Shown: positions 54,511 through 63,112 of the stretch, piece by piece
How the letters are laid out: each line of letters begins with the position of its first letter
Position numbering within the stretch: the first letter of the stretch is position 1
Source of the DNA: an uncultured Paracoccaceae bacterium
GTDB taxonomy: Bacteria; Pseudomonadota; Alphaproteobacteria; Rhodobacterales; Rhodobacteraceae
Assembly (NCBI GenBank): GCA_947494445.1
Contig: CANLVD010000007.1
Span: forward strand, 103,740 to 167,739
Length of the DNA: 64,000 nt
Reading direction: 5' to 3'
The notes under the pieces: generated by a model
Database searches by the model: none
Told to the model about the DNA's origin: nothing
Seen by the model: the letters and a program-made list of their open reading frames with translations, nothing else
Made by a program: the position numbers and the translations under genes

Positions 54511-55221
54511 ATGAACACACCTCATTATCCAGACCAGCACATGCCTCAGGACAGGACACCTGACCAGTCGGTCACCGTTGCCCTGTCACGCGCGATTCAT
54601 GAACATAAGCTGCCCCCCGGCACCAAGTTGGGTGAGGATGATCTGGCCGAGATCTACGGTGTGTCCCGGACCATTGTGCGGGCGGCGCTTCGAACACTTG
54701 CACATGAACAACTGGTACAAATTCAGCGCAATCGGGGGGCATTCGTTGCCAAGCCAAGCCCGAAGGAAGCGCTGGAGGTTTTTGAGGCGCGGGAATTGCT
54801 GGAACCCCGCACCGCGCATTCGGCCGCGATCAAGGCCACCAAGGCCGATGTTGATCGCTTGCACCGCCATATCGAGCGGGAACATGCTGCCATGACATCG
54901 GGTGATCACGGTGCCGCGCTTTATCTATCGGGCCAGCTGCATGTGGAGATTGCCCGCATTGCGGCACAGGATACCATCACCAGTTTCATCGAGACGCTGA
55001 TTGCCCGCTCCTCGCTGGTCGTGGCGCTTTATTGGCGTCGTGAAAGTGCACTTTGCGAAAGCCACGCGCATAATTCACTGGTCGAGGCGATTGCCGAAGG
55101 TGATGGTGACAAGGCTGAAGGTCTGATGAAAAGCCATCTGGTTGATCTGCATTCAGCTCTGGATCTGTCGCAGTCGGCCCCGGCCTCGCGTACCCTGAAG
55201 CAGATGTTGTCTGGATCCTGA
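54511..55221 (+). CDS. GntR-family (FCD) transcriptional regulator of the hydantoin cluster
   Basis: 236 residues. Winged helix-turn-helix (about 18-80: GEDDLAEIYGVSRTIVRAALRTL) and an FCD domain (about 90-215) with EARELLEPRTA and HNSLVEAIAEGD. It is divergent from the ten-gene hydantoin run, the usual position for its regulator. Its effector may be a hydantoin or carbamoyl amino acid. Convergent with ycaQ. Confidence 0.92.
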   Translation: MNTPHYPDQHMPQDRTPDQSVTVALSRAIHEHKLPPGTKLGEDDLAEIYGVSRTIVRAALRTLAHEQLVQIQRNRGAFVAKPSPKEALEVFEARELLEPRTAHSAAIKATKADVDRLHRHIEREHAAMTSGDHGAALYLSGQLHVEIARIAAQDTITSFIETLIARSSLVVALYWRRESALCESHAHNSLVEAIAEGDGDKAEGLMKSHLVDLHSALDLSQSAPASRTLKQMLSGS

Positions 55222-55239
55222 GGAGTAGCCGTCGCGGAT

Positions 55240-56445
55240 CTAGCGGGCATCCCGCAGCCAGCCATCTTCAAAGCTGACTGAGGCGACATCAGCCAATCTG
55301 GCCATGCGCGACAATTCCGCCTCCAGCTTTGCCATGCGTCCTGCACCGAAATTCAGGCGCTTTTCCGGCCATAAGGCACGCACATGCAAACGGTCCTGAT
55401 CCCGAAGCGCTTTCATATCGATGCGGCCCACCAGACGATCACCCTCAAGAATAGGAAATACATAATAGCCGTATTGCCGCTTGGCTTCGGGAACAAAAAC
55501 CTCGATCCGATAGAAGAACCCGAACAGTCGTTCAGCGCGGTTGCGATCACGAAGGGCCGGGTCAAAGGGTGACAGAATGCGCAGACGGGAGGTGGGTGGC
55601 TCAGCCGTTTCGACGAGAGTCTCGGGCCAGATGAAGGACTTGCGATATCGCCCGTCGACCAGTTCGATCTCAGTCTCAATGATGTCACCGGCTTTCAAAG
55701 CGTCCGCACACCATTTTCGGGCTTCCGCTGCGGTGATTAAATCCCAGAAGGCGGCAATCTCACCCGATGTCGCAAACCCGAGCCGGTCGAGCGCTGATCG
55801 GCAGGCCCAATCGATGGTCTGTGCTTCATCAGGTCGGGTGTTCAGGTAGTCATCGGGGATCACCCGCTCCGTCAGATCATAGATCTTGCGGAACCCTTCG
55901 CGGCGCAGAACAGACAGCTTGCCAATGCGCCACAATTGATCAAGCGCGACTTTGGATGGGTTCCAATCCCACCACCCCCCGGTGCTTCGGCCCTCATCCG
56001 CGCCTAGATCGGACGTGCAGCATGCCCCGTGCTGATCAATATGACGCAACACGTCGTCCAGTTTATCTTCGGTACCCTCCGCGCGCCATTTCTGACTTCG
56101 GGCCGCAAGCTTGGCTTCATTTCGGCGAAACTTGAGGCGCCAGTAAGGAAAATGCTCCATTGCGATCATGCTCGCGTCATGAGTCCAATGCTCGAACACA
56201 CCCTGATCCCGGTCATGGAGCATATGCAGATTGCGGGGGCGGTAGGCTGGGCGTCGTGCGTGCAGGATCATGTGATGGGCCCTGACGACCGTGTTGATTG
56301 TGTCCAGTTGAACAAACCCGAGCCGGTCCACCACAGATTGCAAATCAGATCCACGGCCAGAACCGGACAGTGGACTGGCCAGCCCATGACGCTCAAGAAA
56401 CAGCGCACGCGCCTGAGAGTTGGTGATCCTGGGAAGAGCGGTCAT
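55240..56445 (-). CDS. YcaQ/AlkX-family winged-helix DNA glycosylase
   Basis: 401 residues, tandem winged-helix HTH_42 fold. The active-site region reads Q46-L-D48 (VQLDTI), the Q-x-D motif of the AlkX (YcaQ) branch that unhooks DNA interstrand crosslinks; the AlkZ branch has Q-x-Q. WTHDASMI and ILSPFDPALRDR match the family. It appears monocistronic. Confidence 0.87.
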   Translation of the reverse strand: MTALPRITNSQARALFLERHGLASPLSGSGRGSDLQSVVDRLGFVQLDTINTVVRAHHMILHARRPAYRPRNLHMLHDRDQGVFEHWTHDASMIAMEHFPYWRLKFRRNEAKLAARSQKWRAEGTEDKLDDVLRHIDQHGACCTSDLGADEGRSTGGWWDWNPSKVALDQLWRIGKLSVLRREGFRKIYDLTERVIPDDYLNTRPDEAQTIDWACRSALDRLGFATSGEIAAFWDLITAAEARKWCADALKAGDIIETEIELVDGRYRKSFIWPETLVETAEPPTSRLRILSPFDPALRDRNRAERLFGFFYRIEVFVPEAKRQYGYYVFPILEGDRLVGRIDMKALRDQDRLHVRALWPEKRLNFGAGRMAKLEAELSRMARLADVASVSFEDGWLRDAR

Positions 56446-56780
56446 GAGCGATGTCCAAGATGAAGCGGGCAGCTAAAAGGCACAGAGAGAAAAGGGAGCA
56501 TAGGTTGTAATGATCTCGCGATCCAGCGGGATGCGTCAGAACTCAAGCGCCATGGCATCAGTTATGGCAGCCTTAGCACCTTCCGGTGACCCGCCTTGAG
56601 TAATTGACGAAACAGTGGGTCAGATCCTTTTGGATCTTGTTGGCTGGCGTGGGGCGCAACTCCCTTTCCTGCACGGTCTCAGCCATCCAAGACGTCCCGG
56701 AAAACCAAACCAATCGCTCTATAGACAATCCGAGTTTCTCTCGTGACACTCTGCCAAACCAAGACGCGAGGGATGGTCTG
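56446..56780. other. 335-base region without a confident gene
   Basis: An open frame continues upstream of the aldo-keto reductase start but has no ribosome site and does not resemble the family. A minus-strand frame (56573-56842) is also unrecognised. It should contain promoters for ycaQ and the reductase. Confidence 0.55.
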
Positions 56781-57782
56781 ATGAAGAAACGGCAATTGGG
56801 ACAAGGTGGGCCACTGATCCATCCGATTGGCATCGGAGCCATGTCATTTTCGAATTTTTATGGTCCCACGACAGAGGCAAACAGCCACGCCATTCTGGAA
56901 ACTGCGATGGCAGCAGGTGTGACCCATATCGATACCGCGAACGTCTATGGCATGGGCACCTCCGAGACCGTCATCGGCAGTTTTCTGAAGGCCCGGCCAG
57001 AGGCGCGTGACCATTTCACCATTGCCACCAAAGGTTCGATCAAACGCAATCCCGATGGACCAGGCAACCTTTTTGACAACTCGAGAGAGCACCTGACGTC
57101 GGAACTTGAGGCCAGCTTGAAGAAACTGGGTGTGGAGGCGGTGGATCTTTATTATGTGCACAGGCGCGATCCATCTGTCCCGATTGAAGATGTGACCGAG
57201 ACGCTTGCCGGGCTGGTCAGGGCAGGCAAGACCAAAGCCATCGGGTTTTCTGAAATTGCCCCGACATCCTTGCGCAAGGCCCATGCGGTCCATCCCGTCG
57301 GTGCGGTTCAGTCGGAATATTCGCTATCTACCCGGTCGCCCGAGATGGGATTGATCCAGTCCTGTGCGGAACTGGGCGTTGCCATGGTTGCCTTTTCGCC
57401 AGTTGGCAGGTCCTTGTTGACTGATACACCGCTTGGCCTTGAAGCGATCCAGTCCCTGCCCTTTCTTGTGAACAATCCAAGGTTCATGGAGCCCAATTAC
57501 AGCGCAAATATTGCAGCTCTCGCTCCGTTTCGGCAATTGGCAGCCGATATGGGGATGTCAACGGCAGGCCTTGCCATCGCCTGGTTGCTGGCGCAGGGCG
57601 AGCATGTGATCCCGATCCCGGGAACCCGGTCGGTCGCTCATTTTTCAGAGCTTTTGCAGGCAGCAGAGCGGGAGTTGAGCAATGATGACCTGAAAGCCAT
57701 TGAGGCTGTGTTGCCCATTGGGTGGGCACATGGCGACCGGTATTCCGTACCGCAATGGATTGGCCCGGAAAAATACTGCTAG
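56781..57782 (+). CDS. Aldo/keto reductase
   Basis: 333 residues from ATG 56781 (GAGGGA upstream). The tetrad is Asp51, Tyr56 (DTANVYG), Lys84 (TKGSIKR) and His127 (YYVHRRDP). IPIPGTRS near residue 275 binds NADPH. It belongs to the AKR11/AKR13-type bacterial group with broad aldehyde specificity. The C-terminus VPQWIGPEKYC is unusual. No neighbour reveals a substrate. Confidence 0.9.
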   Translation: MKKRQLGQGGPLIHPIGIGAMSFSNFYGPTTEANSHAILETAMAAGVTHIDTANVYGMGTSETVIGSFLKARPEARDHFTIATKGSIKRNPDGPGNLFDNSREHLTSELEASLKKLGVEAVDLYYVHRRDPSVPIEDVTETLAGLVRAGKTKAIGFSEIAPTSLRKAHAVHPVGAVQSEYSLSTRSPEMGLIQSCAELGVAMVAFSPVGRSLLTDTPLGLEAIQSLPFLVNNPRFMEPNYSANIAALAPFRQLAADMGMSTAGLAIAWLLAQGEHVIPIPGTRSVAHFSELLQAAERELSNDDLKAIEAVLPIGWAHGDRYSVPQWIGPEKYC

Positions 57783-57794
57783 ATCAAGGGGCGA

Positions 57795-59117
57795 TCAGCG
57801 TTCCCCAAAAGCGGTTTCCAGTGACCTGCTGATCGGTTTTGCCAGATAGGCAATCGCCGTGCGTTCTGCTGTGACGATCTCGGCTGTGGTCACCATTCCG
57901 GCTTGCAGCTTGCGGGTCCATCGACCAGTGCCGATGGTGTCAGCCTTCAAGGCCACATGCGCACGAAAATACTCGCGAGAGGTTTGCGGGTCTGTGATCG
58001 AGTTGGGCGAAATGCTTTCGATCCTGCCCTCAACATGGCCATATCTGCGCACATCGAACGTCTCGAGTTTCAGGGTAACCTCGTCTCCTGCTGCAATATG
58101 TCCAATATCAATTGGATCAAACTCGATCTCGGCGATCAGATCGATGTCGGCTGGCAGGACTTCGAAAATCGTCTCACCCGGCGCGATCACTTCGCCTGTA
58201 TTTGGGTAGGCGACCTGATGAATGAAGCCGCTCTCAGGCGCGCGGATGACCAGTGTTTCGCTGCGGGTCTTGAGCGCATCGGATCTGACGCTCAGCGCTT
58301 CGACATCCTGTTCAAGACGGAAAATGTCCGCAACCAGAACAGTGCGTCTCTGCAGAATATCGCGTTCAAGTGCTGCTTTGGCCTCGGTCAGGTCTTTCTG
58401 TGACTGGGAAATCCGGATCTTCAGGTCAAGTATCGTTGCCTGTATCTGGTCCAGTCCATCAATCTGGGCATCCAGAGACTGGCGCGTGACCAGTTTCTGC
58501 TCAAACAAGTTGTTTTGCCTGTCGACCTGTTTCTGGCGCGTGTCCAGTCTTTTGGTTGCCAGCGCCAAAGCGTCTTGCAAGCCGGCCAGTGTCGCTGTCA
58601 GATCGGCGGCAACGGATTGCTGAGCCTTGTATTCTGCTGAGATGATCATCATCTGAGCCGCGGCAAAACCAAAGCCGGCATCCTGCAGGGCGGTGGGAAC
58701 CGAGGCATCATTCAACCCGTCGACCGTCAATGACTGCAACAGTCTGCGCAGGTTTGACAGCTCGGTCTGGGCGCTGCGCAGGTCTTCTTGCGTATTGAGC
58801 ATCGCATCCGTTAGCTCACTTGATCCCAGAACCGCCAGCGCTTCGCCCTTGGTAACAGCTTGCCCATCGATGACGCTGACCTGAAGGACTGTGCCGCCTT
58901 CGGGTGACTGGACTTGTCGATATCCGCCCATCGGGACCAGCTCCCCCGTGGCGCGCGTGACCTCGGGCACATTCGTGGTTGACCCGATCCACAAGCACGC
59001 GGTCAGAAAGGCGCAAATCGTGAGAATGATGCGACGGGCAGTTTTGGGCGCGTGCCGATCCTGTTTATCTTTTGCTGCTTTGAAAACGCCCTTTCGGGCT
59101 CCAAATACAGATGCCAT
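57795..59117 (-). CDS. Type I secretion membrane-fusion protein, HlyD family
   Basis: 440 residues. One membrane helix (about 29-48), a beta-barrel/lipoyl half starting VPEVTRATGELVPMGG, a long coiled coil (about 100-280) and the closing lipoyl and barrel domains (APESGFIHQV). The motif around residue 290 matches PrtE/HlyD adaptor proteins. It joins the inner-membrane ABC complex to an outer-membrane TolC-like channel, which is not encoded here. It starts one base after the second ABC gene. Confidence 0.92.
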   Translation of the reverse strand: MASVFGARKGVFKAAKDKQDRHAPKTARRIILTICAFLTACLWIGSTTNVPEVTRATGELVPMGGYRQVQSPEGGTVLQVSVIDGQAVTKGEALAVLGSSELTDAMLNTQEDLRSAQTELSNLRRLLQSLTVDGLNDASVPTALQDAGFGFAAAQMMIISAEYKAQQSVAADLTATLAGLQDALALATKRLDTRQKQVDRQNNLFEQKLVTRQSLDAQIDGLDQIQATILDLKIRISQSQKDLTEAKAALERDILQRRTVLVADIFRLEQDVEALSVRSDALKTRSETLVIRAPESGFIHQVAYPNTGEVIAPGETIFEVLPADIDLIAEIEFDPIDIGHIAAGDEVTLKLETFDVRRYGHVEGRIESISPNSITDPQTSREYFRAHVALKADTIGTGRWTRKLQAGMVTTAEIVTAERTAIAYLAKPISRSLETAFGER

Positions 59118-59118
59118 G

Positions 59119-61209
59119 TCACCCTCCTCTTGCCTTGTTGAGCAGTGCTTGCAGCTTCTTTTTCCCCGCAGCCGTTGTGTCGTTGACCACGAGACGCCCC
59201 TGATCGAGATAGATCACGTGATTTGCCAGACCGATGATGTCGGGATCTTGCGAGGCGACCACCAATGTGCGCCGTCCGCGTTCATTCACCAGACAGTTCA
59301 AAAGCGCATCGCGCCTGATATCATCCAGGTTTTGCGAGGGCTCATTGAGGAGCAGAACCGAGCCGTCGCGCGCGAAACTGCGGGCCAGTGCCAGGGCGCG
59401 CAAAATGGAGATCGGCAAGCGCTCGCGAAACTCCTCTGACAGACGGGTATGGATGCCGTCGGGAAATGCCTCGACCACTTCGTCCAGTTCCATGTTTTCC
59501 AACGCTTGCAGGACGTCGTCTTCGGTCAGGCTTGGCGTTGCAAGCCGGAAGTTTTGGAACACGGTGCCATAGAAGAGCTCAGGTCGCGGGTCTGCGCAGG
59601 TGATTGCCCGGCGCAGATCATCAACCGCAATCTGCCTGACATCCACATGATCCAGTTCCATTGTGCCGATGGTGGGCTTGTAGAAACCGCTGATCAGGTT
59701 CATCAAGGTTGTCTTTCCGCTGCTGTCGCCGCCGCAGACAATCGCAAAGGCATTCGGGGCGATTTCCAATGAGACTTGCGACAGGGCAGGCGTGCTGGTC
59801 GCGTCGTATTTATGGGTGACACCATTGATCGCGATGCGGCCCTCAAAGGTTTTCTGATGGCTTTGCGCGACCCCGCGCACCAGTTCCTCAGGCAGGCTGA
59901 GGATGCGGTCACTCTGGGCTTTGCTTCTGAGATAGCCGAAAATTTGGGGCACATTGGCATAAAGCGCCTGAAGTGGGGACAGCACCTTCCAGACAAGCGA
60001 CATGATCGCGATCAAAGCACCAAAGCTGAGCGTGCCATCCAGTGCGCTGAGCGCGCCGAAACACAAGGCTCCGACACCTGCAATCGCCATGAGGCTTTGC
60101 CCGATGTTTTGTGACAAAAGCTGACCAGCCCCTGCAAGACGTGCGGATTTTGCACTTTGTTCGGACAGGTATTTCTGCCGTTGCATCCAATGCGCCTCCA
60201 GCCCCAGTCGCTGGATGGTCTGCTGGTTCTTGGCAGCTTCAAACACATGGGCTTGCAAGGCCTTGCGATCATTTGAAGCCACTTCTCCCAGCTTCTTGAG
60301 GATTGGCGAAAATACCCAACTGGCCAACAGAAACAGGACAGCAAGTCCGACGATCAGATAGGCAATCGGCGGTGACAGCCAGAACAGCACGAGAAAGAAA
60401 ATGATGGTGAAAGGCAGATCCAGCAGATTGGTCAGGATCTGGCCGGTAAAGACATCGCGGAAGCCTTCGAACTGCTTGAAGCGCGCCAGTTGCTGCTCGA
60501 CATCGGATTTTTGAAACTGGTCGATCGGCAATGCCATCAATTTGCGAAACAGCGCGATGCCAAGGCGCTGCTCGGTCTCACGTCCGACATGGGCGAGCGC
60601 TTTGTTGCGGGCACTTCTGAACCCGGCATCAGCGGCCAGAAACGTCAGGACAACAAGCACCAGTGACAGCAGCAACTCGGTCGATCCCGAGGGGATCACC
60701 TTGTCATAGATCACCATGATCAGCAAAGGCGTGGCCAGCCCCATCAGATTGGACATGAAAGTGGCAAATGCCAGCCAGGGCAGTGCGCCGCGAAACTGTG
60801 AAGTCACGTCGGAAATTGATGTGATCCGGTCTGTGGTCTCACCGCTTCCAAACCGTTCAAGCCGAATGAGGCGTCCTCGGGAACGGCTTGGTTTCTGCCA
60901 GGATTGTCCATCCTCTCCGGGCGACATGACAAGCAATTGTCCGTCGTTTTCTTCGAGAATGGCAAGAATTGCACCGTTTGATCCCACGAATAGTGCAGGG
61001 CAATCGTCCGAAGAGATTTGCCGCAGATGGCACGTTTCCTCAGACGTAGGCACGCCGAGGTTCGCCAGCGTCTTTACCAGGTCACTTGAACTGAGCCGGT
61101 TGAGCATATGCGGAACCGCCTCGACAAGCCGGTTGTCGTTGCAATGCCACCCGGCCCGGGACATCAGGACGTTCAGGATATTCAGGCCTGAGGACAGGGT
61201 CACATCCAT
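59119..61209 (-). CDS. Type I secretion ABC protein with peptidase-like domain and degenerate ATPase site
   Basis: 696 residues. N-terminal C39-like domain (about 1-130) without the catalytic Cys, a six-helix membrane domain (about 145-430) and an ATPase domain (about 450-696). Walker A GGDSSGKTT (493-501) is intact. The Q-loop Gln appears absent (ITCADPRPELF), the signature LSGGQ is LPISI (598-602), Walker B has Asn622 before Glu623 (LLLNEP), and the H-loop His is replaced (VASQDP). The frame is undisturbed, so this is divergence, not decay. It shares one base with the other ABC gene (TAATG). Confidence 0.88.
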   Translation of the reverse strand: MDVTLSSGLNILNVLMSRAGWHCNDNRLVEAVPHMLNRLSSSDLVKTLANLGVPTSEETCHLRQISSDDCPALFVGSNGAILAILEENDGQLLVMSPGEDGQSWQKPSRSRGRLIRLERFGSGETTDRITSISDVTSQFRGALPWLAFATFMSNLMGLATPLLIMVIYDKVIPSGSTELLLSLVLVVLTFLAADAGFRSARNKALAHVGRETEQRLGIALFRKLMALPIDQFQKSDVEQQLARFKQFEGFRDVFTGQILTNLLDLPFTIIFFLVLFWLSPPIAYLIVGLAVLFLLASWVFSPILKKLGEVASNDRKALQAHVFEAAKNQQTIQRLGLEAHWMQRQKYLSEQSAKSARLAGAGQLLSQNIGQSLMAIAGVGALCFGALSALDGTLSFGALIAIMSLVWKVLSPLQALYANVPQIFGYLRSKAQSDRILSLPEELVRGVAQSHQKTFEGRIAINGVTHKYDATSTPALSQVSLEIAPNAFAIVCGGDSSGKTTLMNLISGFYKPTIGTMELDHVDVRQIAVDDLRRAITCADPRPELFYGTVFQNFRLATPSLTEDDVLQALENMELDEVVEAFPDGIHTRLSEEFRERLPISILRALALARSFARDGSVLLLNEPSQNLDDIRRDALLNCLVNERGRRTLVVASQDPDIIGLANHVIYLDQGRLVVNDTTAAGKKKLQALLNKARGG

Positions 61210-62942
61210 TATGCGACCTCCTCATTGATCATGTCGGGCGTAAGCTGAAGGATGCCTGCGGCCTCAAGTGCTTCAGCACGGATATCGGCGTCCCACTTGC
61301 TCAGTTCGGACTGAATATTGGAACTGACGACGATATGTTGGTCCGCAAGTTCAGTGAAATGGGTGGAGCTTTCGGAGATTACGATCGTTGTCGAGCCTTT
61401 AAGGTCTTGAACAAGGGCTGCAAATGCTGTGCGGGCCGCATCGTCCATCATGGAACTTACATTGTTCAGAAGCAGAATTTTTGGTCTAAGTGACAAAGCC
61501 CTGACCAGTGAAATCCCGTAAGTCGCCGAGCGGTTGTTCAGAATTGCCGCGCAGGTGTTAAGCTCTGTGTTATAGCCAAGGGGCAAGCGGTTGAAGTGCC
61601 GTTCGATCCCAAGCCGGGCCGACAATTCAAGGGCATAGGCGATGTCCTTGCCATCGCCATAGGCCGAGATGTTCTCCAGCACAGATCCTGAAAACATCAC
61701 TGGCTGATGGTCCAGATAGGCAATGCCGTTTCGACCCCGGTTGGGAAGAAACGCTGTTGCCGGTTGTCCGTCGACAAGAACCTGCCCCTCATCGGGTTGA
61801 AGCTCTCCCAGCACCAGTTTCAGCAGGGAAGATTTGCCGGCGCCAGCTGCGCCCGTAACCAGCAGACACTGGCCCGGTTCGATGTCGGCCGAGATGTTCT
61901 GAAACAGGAAGGCGCCCTGATCGGGAATGCGTAACCCAGTATTCTCGAAAGTGATTTTACCGATCATCTCAGACTGATTGACCGCGGGGCTGGAGCGGGT
62001 TGCCATTGACAGCGCTTCCTCGACCTTCTTGCGCGACAGGCCGATGCTTTCGGACTGCACCCAGAGGCCGAGCGCCTTGAGCATGGGCTGTACCGTCCGC
62101 CCGTTGAGCAGCATGCAGGCAGCCAGTTCGGCAATGCCAATGTGACCATTGATGATCAGAAGGCTGCCAAACAGCCCCATCGCCGCGACAGCAAACTGGG
62201 AAAACAATGCGCCAAAGGACTGTGACATCCCTGAGAACCGGATGACCTTCTCGCTGATCTCAACGGTCTGAGCCTGCAACAGTTCATAGCGCCGCAGTAT
62301 CTGCGGCTCCATCGTATTGGCTTTAAGGGTCCGGATCTGGGACATGGCCTCAACCAGGAAGGAGTATCGTCTTCCATCCAGTTGAAGGCGCTTCTCAAAG
62401 ATCGAAGACTGGGCCATCTGAAGGGCTGAGGTAAAGAGCAGCAGCAGGGCGACACAGGTCAGCGGTACCAGCACAAGCCAGCCACCGATCAACCAGATCA
62501 TGCCGATGAAGATGAAGACAAACGGCAGGTCGATCGACAGGATCCGCCCCTGACCAGCATAATGGCTGCGCAAATGCGAGATCGCGCCAAACTTGTCCAG
62601 ATTTGTCGCGGGCGTGGTCTTTGCAAAAACCTCAGGCCTTGCGTGCAGCAATTGGTGCAGAAACCTGTTGTTCAGATCGCTTTCAAAGCGCTCCCCCTCA
62701 CTGCCCAGCAGAACGGTTCTGGCAGCCCGTAGCACAAACTCAAGAACCACTACAACGCAGAGCCCCAGAAACAGGAAGAGCAGAGTTTCGGTTGATTGGA
62801 ATGGGATGATCCGGTCGAAGATCTGCAGAATGGCCAACGGTTGGGCCATGGCCAGAATATTGAGCAGTAGTGTGGCCACCAGCACCAAGGGCGTGATTGG
62901 CGGCACGCGCAAATTTCCAGACTCTGTATGTTGTTTCCGCAC
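61209..62942 (-). CDS. Second type I secretion ABC protein, more strongly degenerate ATPase site
   Basis: 577 residues: membrane domain (about 15-310) and ATPase domain (about 325-577), without an N-terminal peptidase-like domain. Walker A GAAGAGKSS (364-372) is kept. The signature is NNRSA (469-473) instead of LSGGQ, Walker B reads LLLNNVS (Asn493-Asn494 in place of Asp-Glu), and the H-loop His is Glu. It is first in the secretion operon and divergent from the adhesin gene. Heteromeric secretion ABC pairs are known for MARTX toxins (RtxB/RtxE). Confidence 0.87.
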   Translation of the reverse strand: MRKQHTESGNLRVPPITPLVLVATLLLNILAMAQPLAILQIFDRIIPFQSTETLLFLFLGLCVVVVLEFVLRAARTVLLGSEGERFESDLNNRFLHQLLHARPEVFAKTTPATNLDKFGAISHLRSHYAGQGRILSIDLPFVFIFIGMIWLIGGWLVLVPLTCVALLLLFTSALQMAQSSIFEKRLQLDGRRYSFLVEAMSQIRTLKANTMEPQILRRYELLQAQTVEISEKVIRFSGMSQSFGALFSQFAVAAMGLFGSLLIINGHIGIAELAACMLLNGRTVQPMLKALGLWVQSESIGLSRKKVEEALSMATRSSPAVNQSEMIGKITFENTGLRIPDQGAFLFQNISADIEPGQCLLVTGAAGAGKSSLLKLVLGELQPDEGQVLVDGQPATAFLPNRGRNGIAYLDHQPVMFSGSVLENISAYGDGKDIAYALELSARLGIERHFNRLPLGYNTELNTCAAILNNRSATYGISLVRALSLRPKILLLNNVSSMMDDAARTAFAALVQDLKGSTTIVISESSTHFTELADQHIVVSSNIQSELSKWDADIRAEALEAAGILQLTPDMINEEVA

Positions 62943-62990
62943 GCCTCAGCCCTTGCACCCTTTTGCGACATATGGGCTCAAACCTGTGAC

Positions 62991-63004
62991 TGGTTGCTTA
63001 ACCA
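62991..63004. promoter_or_regulatory. Inverted repeat in the adhesin/secretion divergent promoter region
   Basis: TGGTT-GCTT-AACCA has five-base arms. The 170-base intergenic region is AT-rich from here to the adhesin ribosome site (AAGGGG at about 63099). Possible operator only. Confidence 0.3.
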
Positions 63005-63112
63005 ATTTGGGAAAAATCTTAAATTTTTCATTAAGTTATCGCCACCTGAGAGGGAATTCTTAACGGATTTGTTTCAAGAGATCGTCCTGTATTTTTCAAG
63101 GGGACAATCCTG

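Noticed and set aside
56573..56842. Minus-strand 89-residue frame upstream of the aldo-keto reductase
   Set aside because: Unrecognised, overlaps the reductase start and lacks a ribosome site.
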